A stretch of 5,076 nucleotides of DNA, taken from positions 1 to 5,076 of the forward strand of contig MVQS01000073.1 of the NCBI GenBank assembly GCA_002067855.1, in the 5' to 3' direction. Below, piece after piece: positions 1-5,076 of the stretch. Both the position numbers and the translations under genes were made by a program. The notes under the pieces were generated by a model. It had not been told where the DNA came from and ran no database searches. It saw nothing but the letters and a program-made list of their open reading frames with translations. The DNA comes from Syntrophaceae bacterium PtaB.Bin038 (lineage in GTDB: Bacteria > Desulfobacterota > Syntrophia > Syntrophales > UBA2192). The stretch's first letter is position 1. Every line of letters begins with the position of its first letter.

Positions 1-1
1 G

Positions 2-265
2 GCGCTGGCGAGGCACAAGGACGTCAAGGCGCACTTCATGGCCCCGGTCCAGATCATCGACACGATCGGGAGAACGGGGACGCCGATCAAGCGCTGGACG
101 ACGCCGGAGGGCAGGCCCGACCACTGGGCCTTCGCCCGGGCGGCGTGCGTCGCGGCGAGGAACCTGGAACGGTGGGTGGAGCGAGACGGCGGGCACAGGC
201 CGCCACCGGCGGACACGCCGGCCATCCCCTACGCGAAGCTCTACAAAATGCTCAGGAGGAGATGA
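2..265 (+). CDS. Probable phage terminase large subunit, C-terminal fragment (5' end outside window)
   Basis: The frame is open from the window edge to a TGA at 263-265, giving 87 residues of a longer protein. The Met at 38 is internal and there is no Shine-Dalgarno sequence near it, so I do not treat it as a start. The segment around GRPDHWAFARAAC resembles the C-terminal end of many phage terminase large subunits, where a PDHWAHA-type sequence closes the nuclease domain. Such enzymes pump DNA into the prohead with ATP and cut the concatemer. The portal gene immediately downstream is the expected neighbour, and this order supports the call. The ATPase (Walker) motifs and most of the nuclease domain would lie upstream and are not visible. 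The tail end is Arg-rich (LRRR) because it carries the ribosome-binding site of the portal gene. The family assignment rests on one short motif plus context. Confidence 0.6.
   Translation, partial: ALARHKDVKAHFMAPVQIIDTIGRTGTPIKRWTTPEGRPDHWAFARAACVAARNLERWVERDGGHRPPPADTPAIPYAKLYKMLRRR
254..259 (+). promoter_or_regulatory. Shine-Dalgarno site of the portal gene
   Basis: AGGAGG lies inside the end of the terminase frame, where it encodes Arg-Arg. It is 8 bases from the ATG at 268 but only 2 bases from the ATG at 262 that overlaps the terminase stop. The spacing favours 268 as the portal start. The 262 ATG is in the same frame and would add only Met-Thr. Confidence 0.75.
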
Positions 266-267
266 CC

Positions 268-1959
268 ATGGGCCTCATCGACAGCCTCAAAAAATACAGG
301 GACCGGATGACCGGGAAGGCCGAGCAGGGCGCGCGCGCAAGGACGATGGCGGAAGCGGCCGACCTGTTCGACCTCCTCATGGACGAGATCGGGTGGGACA
401 ACGTCCAGGGCGCGAGCATCGGGGACCCGGCGCCGCGGACGTCCAAGAACGTCGCGCGGAACACGAAGCGCAACCTCCAGAAGTACATGGAGGACGGGTA
501 CATCCAGGGCGGCATCCGGCTGCACACCGACTTCGTCTTCGGGCGCGGGATCGACATCCCCAAGTGCGACAGCGACGAGGTTCAGGAGATCGTCAACGAT
601 CTCTGGTGGTCTCCGCGGAACCAGCGCAACCTCTTCAGCTTCAGGGCCCAGCAGAAGCGGCACAAGGAGACGCTGCTCTCCGGCGAGCTGAACCTCCTGG
701 TCAAGATCGACCCGAAGACCAGCGCCATCCAGATCTATCCCATCGACCCGCAGGACATCGAGGAGGTCATCACGGACCCGGAGGAGCCGTCGCGCCTGGC
801 GTTCTTCCTCGTCAAGCACAGCGCCAAGAAGTGGGACTTCGCCTCGAACCAGTGGGCGACCCCGGGGGAGACGAAGAAGGTCCTCCACCGGTCCATGCGC
901 TATAAACTCCTCGAGGCGTCCCAGGAGGAGCTGGACCGCGGGCTCGTGTACCACGTCGGGCTGAACGAGTTCTTCGGGTCCAACCGCGGGGCCTCGTTCA
1001 TCCAGGCGATCTACGACGCGGCGGACGAGGCGCAGGCGATGGCCGACGACGGCGCGGCCCTGTCCCACGCGAACGCCGAGGTCGGGTGGAAGGAAAAGAT
1101 CCTCAAAGGCGGAAAGACGACTCTGGACAAGATCCTCGCCTTCTGGAGGACGAAGACCGACGGGAGCAACCCGGCGCGGGCGGCCGCGAGCGACTACGCC
1201 GAGAACGACGCCCTGAGCCGGGACTGGGTCACCCAGCGCGACACGGGGGCGCACTACCGCAAGGAGGACATGCGCGCCCTCAAACTGTATCTCTTCGCCG
1301 GCCTCGGGTTCGGCGAGCACTACATGGGCGACGCCTCGACCGGGAACCTGGCGACGGCGACCGCCATGGAGCTCCCGGTCGTCAAGATGATCCAGGGCGA
1401 GCAGCGGATGTGGGAGTCCGTGTTCTGCGACATCATTGACTTCGCGATCGACGTGGCCGTCCTGACCGGGCGCCTGGCCGGCAGGGTCAAGGACATCGAC
1501 GAGATTGACACGGAGACCGAAGAGGACCGGGGTTATCAGCTCACCTTCCCGCCGATCGTCATGAAGGAGCTGGAGAAGTACATCGCGTCGCTCATCTCCG
1601 CGAACAACGGGGCGCTCATCACGGACCGGGACGCCGCCCGGCTCGCCATGGAGGCCTTTGAGATCCAGGAGATCGACGCGGCCCTGGACGAGCTCTCCGG
1701 AGAGGCCGAGATCGAGAAAGCCATGAAAGACGTCCAGGCGGCCCAGGCCACGCCGGCGCCACCTCCCGTGGGGGAAGGCGCCGCCAAGCGCGCCCCTGAG
1801 CCTGCTGCCGGCGATGAGAAGGAGACCGCCGAAAGCGTGGACCAGCTCGTCGCCCTCTTCAGGAGCCTGGATCCGGACGCGCTCGTGGGGGTGCTGAAGA
1901 ACCTCAGCAAGGGAACCAACGGGAACGGGAAGAAGACCTACCAGGACGTCCTCGGATGA
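268..1959 (+). CDS. Phage portal protein
   Basis: The 563-aa product is a portal protein, which forms the dodecameric ring at one head vertex through which terminase loads DNA and to which the tail connector binds. Portal-like segments in order are: GGIRLHTDFVFGRGIDI (81-97); SGELNLLVKID (138-148); YPIDPQDIEEVITDPE (157-172), a common portal element that defines the wing; VYHVGLNEFFGSNRGASF (227-244), the 'H...N...RG.S' signature; and GDASTGNLATATAMELP (354-370), close to the conserved 'nlatA.a.e.P' segment. The C-terminus (about 492-520) is Ala/Pro/Glu-rich and probably disordered, followed by a short helical region. The start at 268 is chosen for its AGGAGG spacing; 262 is an in-frame alternative. 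A longer frame from 145 overlaps the terminase and lacks a ribosome-binding site. The length fits the family. The stop overlaps the next start as ATGA. Confidence 0.92.
   Translation: MGLIDSLKKYRDRMTGKAEQGARARTMAEAADLFDLLMDEIGWDNVQGASIGDPAPRTSKNVARNTKRNLQKYMEDGYIQGGIRLHTDFVFGRGIDIPKCDSDEVQEIVNDLWWSPRNQRNLFSFRAQQKRHKETLLSGELNLLVKIDPKTSAIQIYPIDPQDIEEVITDPEEPSRLAFFLVKHSAKKWDFASNQWATPGETKKVLHRSMRYKLLEASQEELDRGLVYHVGLNEFFGSNRGASFIQAIYDAADEAQAMADDGAALSHANAEVGWKEKILKGGKTTLDKILAFWRTKTDGSNPARAAASDYAENDALSRDWVTQRDTGAHYRKEDMRALKLYLFAGLGFGEHYMGDASTGNLATATAMELPVVKMIQGEQRMWESVFCDIIDFAIDVAVLTGRLAGRVKDIDEIDTETEEDRGYQLTFPPIVMKELEKYIASLISANNGALITDRDAARLAMEAFEIQEIDAALDELSGEAEIEKAMKDVQAAQATPAPPPVGEGAAKRAPEPAAGDEKETAESVDQLVALFRSLDPDALVGVLKNLSKGTNGNGKKTYQDVLG
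1943..1946 (+). promoter_or_regulatory. Weak Shine-Dalgarno site of the MuF-like gene
   Basis: AGGA lies 9 bases before the ATG at 1956. It is weaker than the sites at the other junctions, so expression of the downstream gene probably depends on translational coupling through the ATGA overlap at 1956-1959. Confidence 0.4.
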
Positions 1960-2831
1960 AGCTCGTCCGGGTGCGCATCGGCGACGCGATGAAGACGGAG
2001 CGGATCATCGGCAAGGCGATCCGTGCCTATCTCGCCCGCATGGTGGCCCGGGCCAGGCTCGAGATCCTCTCGGCCCGACCCCTCGGGAAGCCGATCAGGG
2101 CCTCCGAGGCCATCGAGATCCCGGCGGACGAGACGGTCGTGCGCCGCGCCGGCAGGGTCTCCGAGCGGCTGAGGATCAGCGACCCGCGCGCCTGGACGAA
2201 CTCCGCCGTCCCGAACTTCGCGTACTACCGGGACCGGCTGATCGACCGCGCCGATGAGGAGCGGATGGTCAAGGTGCTCACCGGGGTCAAGACCGGGGCC
2301 TACATCTCCTCGGCCACGCAGGCGGCCCTGGACCTCGGGCGCCCCCCGGTCATCTCGGACGAGGTCCTCCGGGCGATCCAGCAGAAGGCCTTCAAGATCG
2401 TCACGACCGAGATCACGCCCACCCTGCGGGACCAGCTGGTCGACCGGCTCGAGGCGAACATCCGGGCCGGGTTCTCGATCGACGAGACCGCGCACTCGTT
2501 CGGGATGCTCGAGACGAACTGGCGGACGATCGCGAAGACGGAGACGCACGACGTCTACGAGCAGGGGTCCTGGGACCAGGTCAAGAACGAGGCCGAGGAG
2601 TTCGGCGCCGAGGTCACAAAATACTGGCAGCACTCGGGGAACGAACACGCGCCCCGGGAGACGCACCTGGCCGCGGCCGAGCAGTACGGCCCGGACGACG
2701 CCATCCCGATCGACGAGCCCTTCATCGTCGGCGGGGAGACCATGATGAGGCCACACGACCCGGACGCGAGCGCGGAGAACGTCATTAACTGCGGATGCAC
2801 GGCCATCTACCTCGTCGGAGGCAAGCGATGA
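1956..2831 (+). CDS. Phage head morphogenesis protein, Mu gpF-like (MuF) minor capsid protein
   Basis: The 291-aa product matches the Mu gpF / SPP1 gp7 family of minor head proteins, which bind the portal and are packaged in or on the head in a few copies. The N-terminal half (about 1-190) is helical and charged, as is usual. The C-terminal MuF domain starts near the 'iakTEthdvyeqG' segment (192-204). It continues with KYWQHSGNEHAPRETH (222-237), holding the conserved Arg and His (R234, H237), and ends with FIVGGETMM...P.DP.ASAENVINCGC (256-281). Most relatives read NCRC at the last motif, and here it is NCGC. No extra toxin domain follows, so this is not one of the long MuF-toxin fusions. 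Position right after the portal is typical. The start at 1956 overlaps the portal stop; a later Met at 1989 has no better ribosome-binding site. Confidence 0.88.
   Translation: MKLVRVRIGDAMKTERIIGKAIRAYLARMVARARLEILSARPLGKPIRASEAIEIPADETVVRRAGRVSERLRISDPRAWTNSAVPNFAYYRDRLIDRADEERMVKVLTGVKTGAYISSATQAALDLGRPPVISDEVLRAIQQKAFKIVTTEITPTLRDQLVDRLEANIRAGFSIDETAHSFGMLETNWRTIAKTETHDVYEQGSWDQVKNEAEEFGAEVTKYWQHSGNEHAPRETHLAAAEQYGPDDAIPIDEPFIVGGETMMRPHDPDASAENVINCGCTAIYLVGGKR
2817..2821 (+). promoter_or_regulatory. Shine-Dalgarno site of the small lipoprotein gene
   Basis: GGAGG, 6 bases before the ATG at 2828, lies in the last codons of the MuF-like gene, where it contributes to the Gly-Gly of its C-terminus. 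It picks 2828 over the in-frame ATG at 2795, which lies deep inside the MuF-like frame. Confidence 0.75.
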
Positions 2832-3013
2832 AGAACTTCACGCTGCTCGCGCTGCTCGCCCTGTTCCTCTGGGCCATGATCTCGGTGGCCATCCTCCTCG
2901 TCGGATGCCAGTCGCCCAGGTGGTGCGAGGGCGACCCGCGCCTGACACCCTGCGCCGCTGGCTCGCCGGTGGTTCTGGAACGTATTGAAATCGGGATCGG
3001 AGGCTCAAAATGA
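2828..3013 (+). CDS. Small predicted lipoprotein (61 aa), function unknown
   Basis: The 61-aa product starts MKNF, followed by a hydrophobic stretch (about 5-25) that ends in a lipobox-like LVGC with the acceptor Cys at residue 27. Signal peptidase II would release a mature peptide of only 35 residues, with two more cysteines (C33, C42) and a Gly-rich C-terminus (IGIGGSK). By general lipoprotein biology it would sit in the inner or outer membrane facing the periplasm. An uncleaved single-pass membrane peptide is the alternative. I recognise no family. Phage lipoproteins of this size include Rz1-type spanins and superinfection-exclusion proteins. The place between a head gene and a large exported protein fits neither clearly. 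There is no Rz-like partner and the mature part is not notably proline-rich. Both ends use ATGA overlaps with good ribosome-binding sites, so the gene is very likely translated. Confidence 0.75.
   Translation: MKNFTLLALLALFLWAMISVAILLVGCQSPRWCEGDPRLTPCAAGSPVVLERIEIGIGGSK
2999..3003 (+). promoter_or_regulatory. Shine-Dalgarno site of the 611-aa exported protein gene
   Basis: GGAGG lies 6 bases before the ATG at 3010, inside the end of the lipoprotein gene, where it encodes part of Gly-Gly. It fixes the start and therefore supports the signal peptide being translated. Confidence 0.75.
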
Positions 3014-4845
3014 AATCTTTGCGCTCTTTCACCTCACGGATGATCGGCGCAATCGGCAAGGGCTTTGGGCTGACTACCCTGGCCCTCGCCGTCTTTTTGT
3101 TCTCTGCGCCAGCGTGGGCTGACTATGACGCCACAATTGCGGCTGATGATTTCAACCAGGGTGGCAGCTATACACAACCTGTTACCGGCATGAGCCTGGA
3201 CGTTTCGCTTAGCGGGTATAAATGGCAGGATGACGCCGGCAATAGAATGTGGCAGGTAGGGACGTATTCGGCTGTCACAAAGTTGTGTATTGCCAATTCC
3301 GGAGGTATGGGTGCGATGAGCGTCAGCACCACATCCACGGCTTACGGCTACCCGTTCCGGTATACCTGCACTGTTTATCCCTACTATCCCCCGTATAAGA
3401 GCTCGGCTGCGACCCATTCCGGGATGAAGATACGCCAGGCCAGCACGTCTGATTTTTATTTCTTCGGATTCCGTTACGAGTGGCGCCTTCGTTTCGGCTC
3501 TGACCAATATCGAACCTATGTGGTAGTCAGCGACCAGACAAATTCACCGCTCGCGTATTCGCTTTTGCAGGATTGGACTACACTGCCTTGCGAATGGTGC
3601 CATACAAGGTATAATCCAATTCGGTGTGATGACAATGGAGCCACACTGACTGTTTATACAGGGGCAAATGGTGCGAGCACTTTTGCCGATACGTTGAGAA
3701 TAACTTATTACGTCGGGGACGAAAACAAAACCGATTTAAGAACAGGGCTATATACCAATAATTCAGAAGTAGGTGGTACTTATGCTTATTCTCCGTTTTT
3801 CGACAATTTCAATGTTCTAGGTTCCTCGGCCAGCACGCCTACCGACACGCCCACGGCCACGCCAACCGAGACAGAAGTAGTCACGCATACACAGACGCCC
3901 ACTCCCACCTGCACGCCGACCTCCACGCTCACGCCAGGAGTGAACACGCTGACCCATGCCGACAATTTTGTTTATTTGCCGGACCAGTGGGCTCAGTTCC
4001 AGCTCAACAACTGGCTCCCGGATTACGATTGGGACGGAGGCATCTGGTCTGACCTCGCTGATATTTGGAAGGTGGGGTACGGGGGATTATTCTGGGGAGC
4101 AGCTGTGAATAAGAACACCGGGACGGGCAAGGGATACACCGGGGGCATTTTCAACCTCGGGACTATCATCTATCCGGTCATGTATAACATCGGGCTGAAG
4201 GTTTTGGAGCTGTTCGAGATCAACCCGATCAAGGGATTTACCTTCCGGCAGGGGCCGGAAGGAGCGCTGCATGTCGAGGTTGACGCATCCAGTGCTACAA
4301 TCACGGCCATCCGCCTCAAGGAGTTCGACTCGGTCGGGAATACGACGGTCGTGGCGACAGGCTCCGCACCAGGACTCGGGCCGCGCCCGAACTACTTCAA
4401 GTCGGCCCTGACCATCGTGGATGATTCAAGCCACCTCATCGTATACTTCGACCCCGTCTTCAACCCCCTATACACCGCTGCCTATGTCACGGCCACGACG
4501 AAGGTCCTGGAGGTGGACAGCACAAAGTATGCTACTCAGGGGCAGATGAGCTGGCTCTGGACGAGCGGGAACAGCGCGATGGTTCTCGACTTCATCTCCG
4601 TGGTGGAGAACTACGCCACGCTGACCCCGACGCCGACGCCGACGATCACGCCGACGTTCACGGCCACGCCCACCCGAACGGCAACTCCGACCTTCACGCG
4701 GACCGCCACGGCGACGCCGACGTTCATCCCATACTGGACCATCATCATCGACAACGCCGCGCGCCCGGTGACGGTCGACAATCAGGCCCGCGAGATTCAG
4801 ATCGACAATAAAGCGCGGACCATCAAAATCAGGAGGAACCCATGA
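3010..4845 (+). CDS. Exported two-domain protein with Thr-Pro linkers and a C-terminal triple repeat; probable LamG/concanavalin-like domains
   Basis: I recognise no named family for this 611-aa protein. Visible order: a Sec signal peptide (1-37; basic start, hydrophobic core LTTLALAVFLF, cleavage after APAWA); an aromatic-rich domain (about 41-270) opening with ADDFN and closing with FFDNFNV; a Thr-Pro linker (276-309); a second domain (about 311-536) opening with ADNFV and closing with LDFISV; a second Thr-Pro linker (539-574); and three tandem 9-residue repeats DNxARx[IV]x[IV] (581-607). Opening with 'DDFN' and closing with 'DNFsV' is typical of LamG/concanavalin-like beta-sandwiches, which often bind glycans; this is inference. 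Cysteines C194 and C197 form CEWCH. The first domain is low in GC compared with neighbouring genes. The short repeats resemble beta-repeats of small phage structural genes, so the protein may be virion-linked despite its signal peptide. A secreted or surface-displayed adhesin or moron is the alternative. Confidence 0.7.
   Translation: MKSLRSFTSRMIGAIGKGFGLTTLALAVFLFSAPAWADYDATIAADDFNQGGSYTQPVTGMSLDVSLSGYKWQDDAGNRMWQVGTYSAVTKLCIANSGGMGAMSVSTTSTAYGYPFRYTCTVYPYYPPYKSSAATHSGMKIRQASTSDFYFFGFRYEWRLRFGSDQYRTYVVVSDQTNSPLAYSLLQDWTTLPCEWCHTRYNPIRCDDNGATLTVYTGANGASTFADTLRITYYVGDENKTDLRTGLYTNNSEVGGTYAYSPFFDNFNVLGSSASTPTDTPTATPTETEVVTHTQTPTPTCTPTSTLTPGVNTLTHADNFVYLPDQWAQFQLNNWLPDYDWDGGIWSDLADIWKVGYGGLFWGAAVNKNTGTGKGYTGGIFNLGTIIYPVMYNIGLKVLELFEINPIKGFTFRQGPEGALHVEVDASSATITAIRLKEFDSVGNTTVVATGSAPGLGPRPNYFKSALTIVDDSSHLIVYFDPVFNPLYTAAYVTATTKVLEVDSTKYATQGQMSWLWTSGNSAMVLDFISVVENYATLTPTPTPTITPTFTATPTRTATPTFTRTATATPTFIPYWTIIIDNAARPVTVDNQAREIQIDNKARTIKIRRNP
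3121..3840 (+). other. Segment of lowered GC within the 611-aa protein gene
   Basis: Hand counting gives 355 G or C in 720 bases (about 49%), with 35% in 3721-3780 and 40% in 3601-3660. Sampled lines in the head genes give 63% (1261-1320), 65% (2221-2280) and 77% (2641-2700). Codons rare in the head genes, such as AGA, ATA and TTA, appear here. The segment matches the first domain of the exported protein and ends at its Thr-Pro linker. Confidence 0.7.
3835..3936 (+). repeat. Thr-Pro-rich linker 1 (residues 276-309 of the 611-aa protein)
   Basis: Imperfect repeats of ACG-CC-type codons encode TPTDTPTATPTETE and TPTPTCTPTSTLTP, joining the two beta-sandwich-like domains. Linkers of this type are usually extended and flexible and are common in extracellular proteins. 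The low-GC stretch of the gene ends about here. Confidence 0.85.
4624..4731 (+). repeat. Thr-Pro-rich linker 2 (residues 539-574 of the 611-aa protein)
   Basis: GC-rich tandem ACGCCG-like units encode TPTPTPTITPTFTATPTRTATPT-type sequence followed by FIPYW. It separates the second domain from the C-terminal short repeats. About 73% GC over 4621-4680 by hand count. Confidence 0.88.
4750..4830 (+). repeat. Three tandem 27-base units encoding 9-residue DNxARx[IV]x[IV] repeats
   Basis: The units at 4750-4776, 4777-4803 and 4804-4830 encode DNAARPVTV, DNQAREIQI and DNKARTIKI. The protein pattern is kept but the codons differ, so the repeat is selected at protein level rather than being a recent DNA duplication. 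The alternating hydrophobic residues suggest short beta-strands. From memory, small phage structural genes near the capsid gene carry comparable 'V.ae.RT' repeats. Confidence 0.9.
4831..4836 (+). promoter_or_regulatory. Shine-Dalgarno site of the last gene
   Basis: AGGAGG lies 5 bases before the ATG at 4842, directly after the triple repeat, and encodes Arg-Arg in the upstream protein. It supports 4842 as the start, again with an ATGA overlap. Confidence 0.8.
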
Positions 4846-5076
4846 AGCGCATCGCACTAATTCTGCTCTATGCCGCCGCCCTCGCGGCTGCGGCCGCCCC
4901 GGCCTGGGCGACTATCACGCCGCTCGAGCTGAGGCAGGGGTCGACCGGCCCGGCCCTGAACATCTGGATCAAGGACTACGACACGGACAACAAACTCAAG
5001 TCCTGCGACCTCACCGGGACGACGATCACCTGCACCATGCGGAACCTGAGGACCGGGGCCAACGTCTTCACGAACC
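4842..5076 (+). CDS. Exported protein with BppU-like (phage baseplate/tail) N-terminus, 3' end outside window
   Basis: Seventy-eight residues are visible. Residues 1-23 form a clear Sec signal peptide: MKR, a hydrophobic Ala/Leu core, and cleavage after APAWA, the same end as in the preceding protein but with different codons. The mature part begins TITPLELRQGSTGPALNI and continues with DLTGTTITCTMRN and TGANVF. This fits the pattern 'l.qGdt.p.l...l.d....vdLtGatvtf.mr...tG..v' seen in BppU-type N-terminal domains and in small phage proteins encoded downstream of the capsid gene. These form beta-rich parts of the baseplate or tail tip. A signal peptide on such a domain is unusual. Two cysteines lie in the visible mature part, one in KSCDL and one in TCTM, and could form a disulfide after export. 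The family call is pattern memory from a fragment; the gene start and export signal are well supported. Confidence 0.7.
   Translation, partial: MKRIALILLYAAALAAAAAPAWATITPLELRQGSTGPALNIWIKDYDTDNKLKSCDLTGTTITCTMRNLRTGANVFTN

Noticed and set aside
145..267. Upstream extension of the portal frame to an ATG at 145
   Set aside because: It overlaps the terminase end by about 120 bases in another frame, has no ribosome-binding site and adds Arg/Ala/Gly-rich sequence unlike portal N-termini.
241..1320. Long reverse-strand open frame (359 aa) opposite the portal gene
   Set aside because: It is a mirror of GC-rich coding sequence: Arg/Val/Leu/Asp-rich, no recognisable domain, and fully overlapped by a clear portal gene.
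1938..2756. Reverse-strand open frame (272 aa) opposite the MuF-like gene
   Set aside because: Low-complexity Arg/Asp/Leu/Gly composition typical of an antisense shadow; the + strand frame has family motifs and a coupled start.
1956..2831. The MuF-like protein as a polymorphic toxin or other MuF fusion
   Set aside because: The protein ends about ten residues after the final NCGC motif, leaving no room for a C-terminal toxin domain, and its N-terminal half looks like ordinary minor head proteins.
2828..3013. The small lipoprotein as an Rz1-type outer-membrane spanin
   Set aside because: There is no Rz-like inner-membrane partner frame around or overlapping it, no endolysin or holin nearby, and the mature part is not especially proline-rich.
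3034..3507. Reverse-strand frame (157 aa) in the lower-GC segment, considered as an antisense gene
   Set aside because: No convincing motif, and the + strand frame here carries the signal peptide and the domain opening with an assigned ribosome-binding site.
4624..4830. CRISPR-like or iteron-like direct repeats
   Set aside because: The repeats are in frame, vary at DNA level while keeping the protein pattern, and have no spacers; they are coding repeats (linker and 9-residue units).

Overview
The window is a stretch of tailed-phage (Caudoviricetes) or prophage genome, read entirely on the + strand. It holds the end of a likely terminase large-subunit gene, a complete portal gene, a complete MuF-type head morphogenesis gene, and then three genes whose products carry Sec or lipoprotein export signals. 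The host cannot be named from the sequence. The phage module is GC-rich (63-77% in three 60-base lines counted by hand). The Thr-Pro-rich linkers (TPTxTPT) resemble surface proteins of Chloroflexota and several uncultured or candidate bacterial phyla. The AWA signal-peptidase sites and the LVGC lipobox indicate a bacterial host. A metagenomic or poorly studied phage is the most likely source.

Layout: 2-265 is the C-terminus of the probable terminase. 268-1959 is the portal protein (563 aa). 1956-2831 is the MuF-like minor head protein (291 aa). 2828-3013 is a 61-aa predicted lipoprotein. 3010-4845 is a 611-aa exported protein made of two probable beta-sandwich domains, two Thr-Pro linkers and a triple 9-residue repeat. 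4842 to the end of the window is the start of another exported protein, whose mature N-terminus resembles phage baseplate or tail BppU-like domains. There are no intergenic gaps. Every gene boundary contains an ATGA stop/start overlap, and most have a strong Shine-Dalgarno sequence inside the preceding gene, so this looks like one translationally coupled operon. I see no promoter, terminator, tRNA, CRISPR array or insertion sequence.

The first three genes form the standard DNA packaging and head assembly block: terminase, portal, MuF. The usual next genes (protease or scaffold, then major capsid protein) do not appear. Their place is taken by the exported cassette. Phage structural proteins normally assemble in the cytoplasm, so three consecutive products with export signals are the unusual part of the window. 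The first domain of the 611-aa protein is also much lower in GC than its surroundings (about 49% over 3121-3840, falling to 35% at 3721-3780). This suggests that part of the gene was acquired separately.
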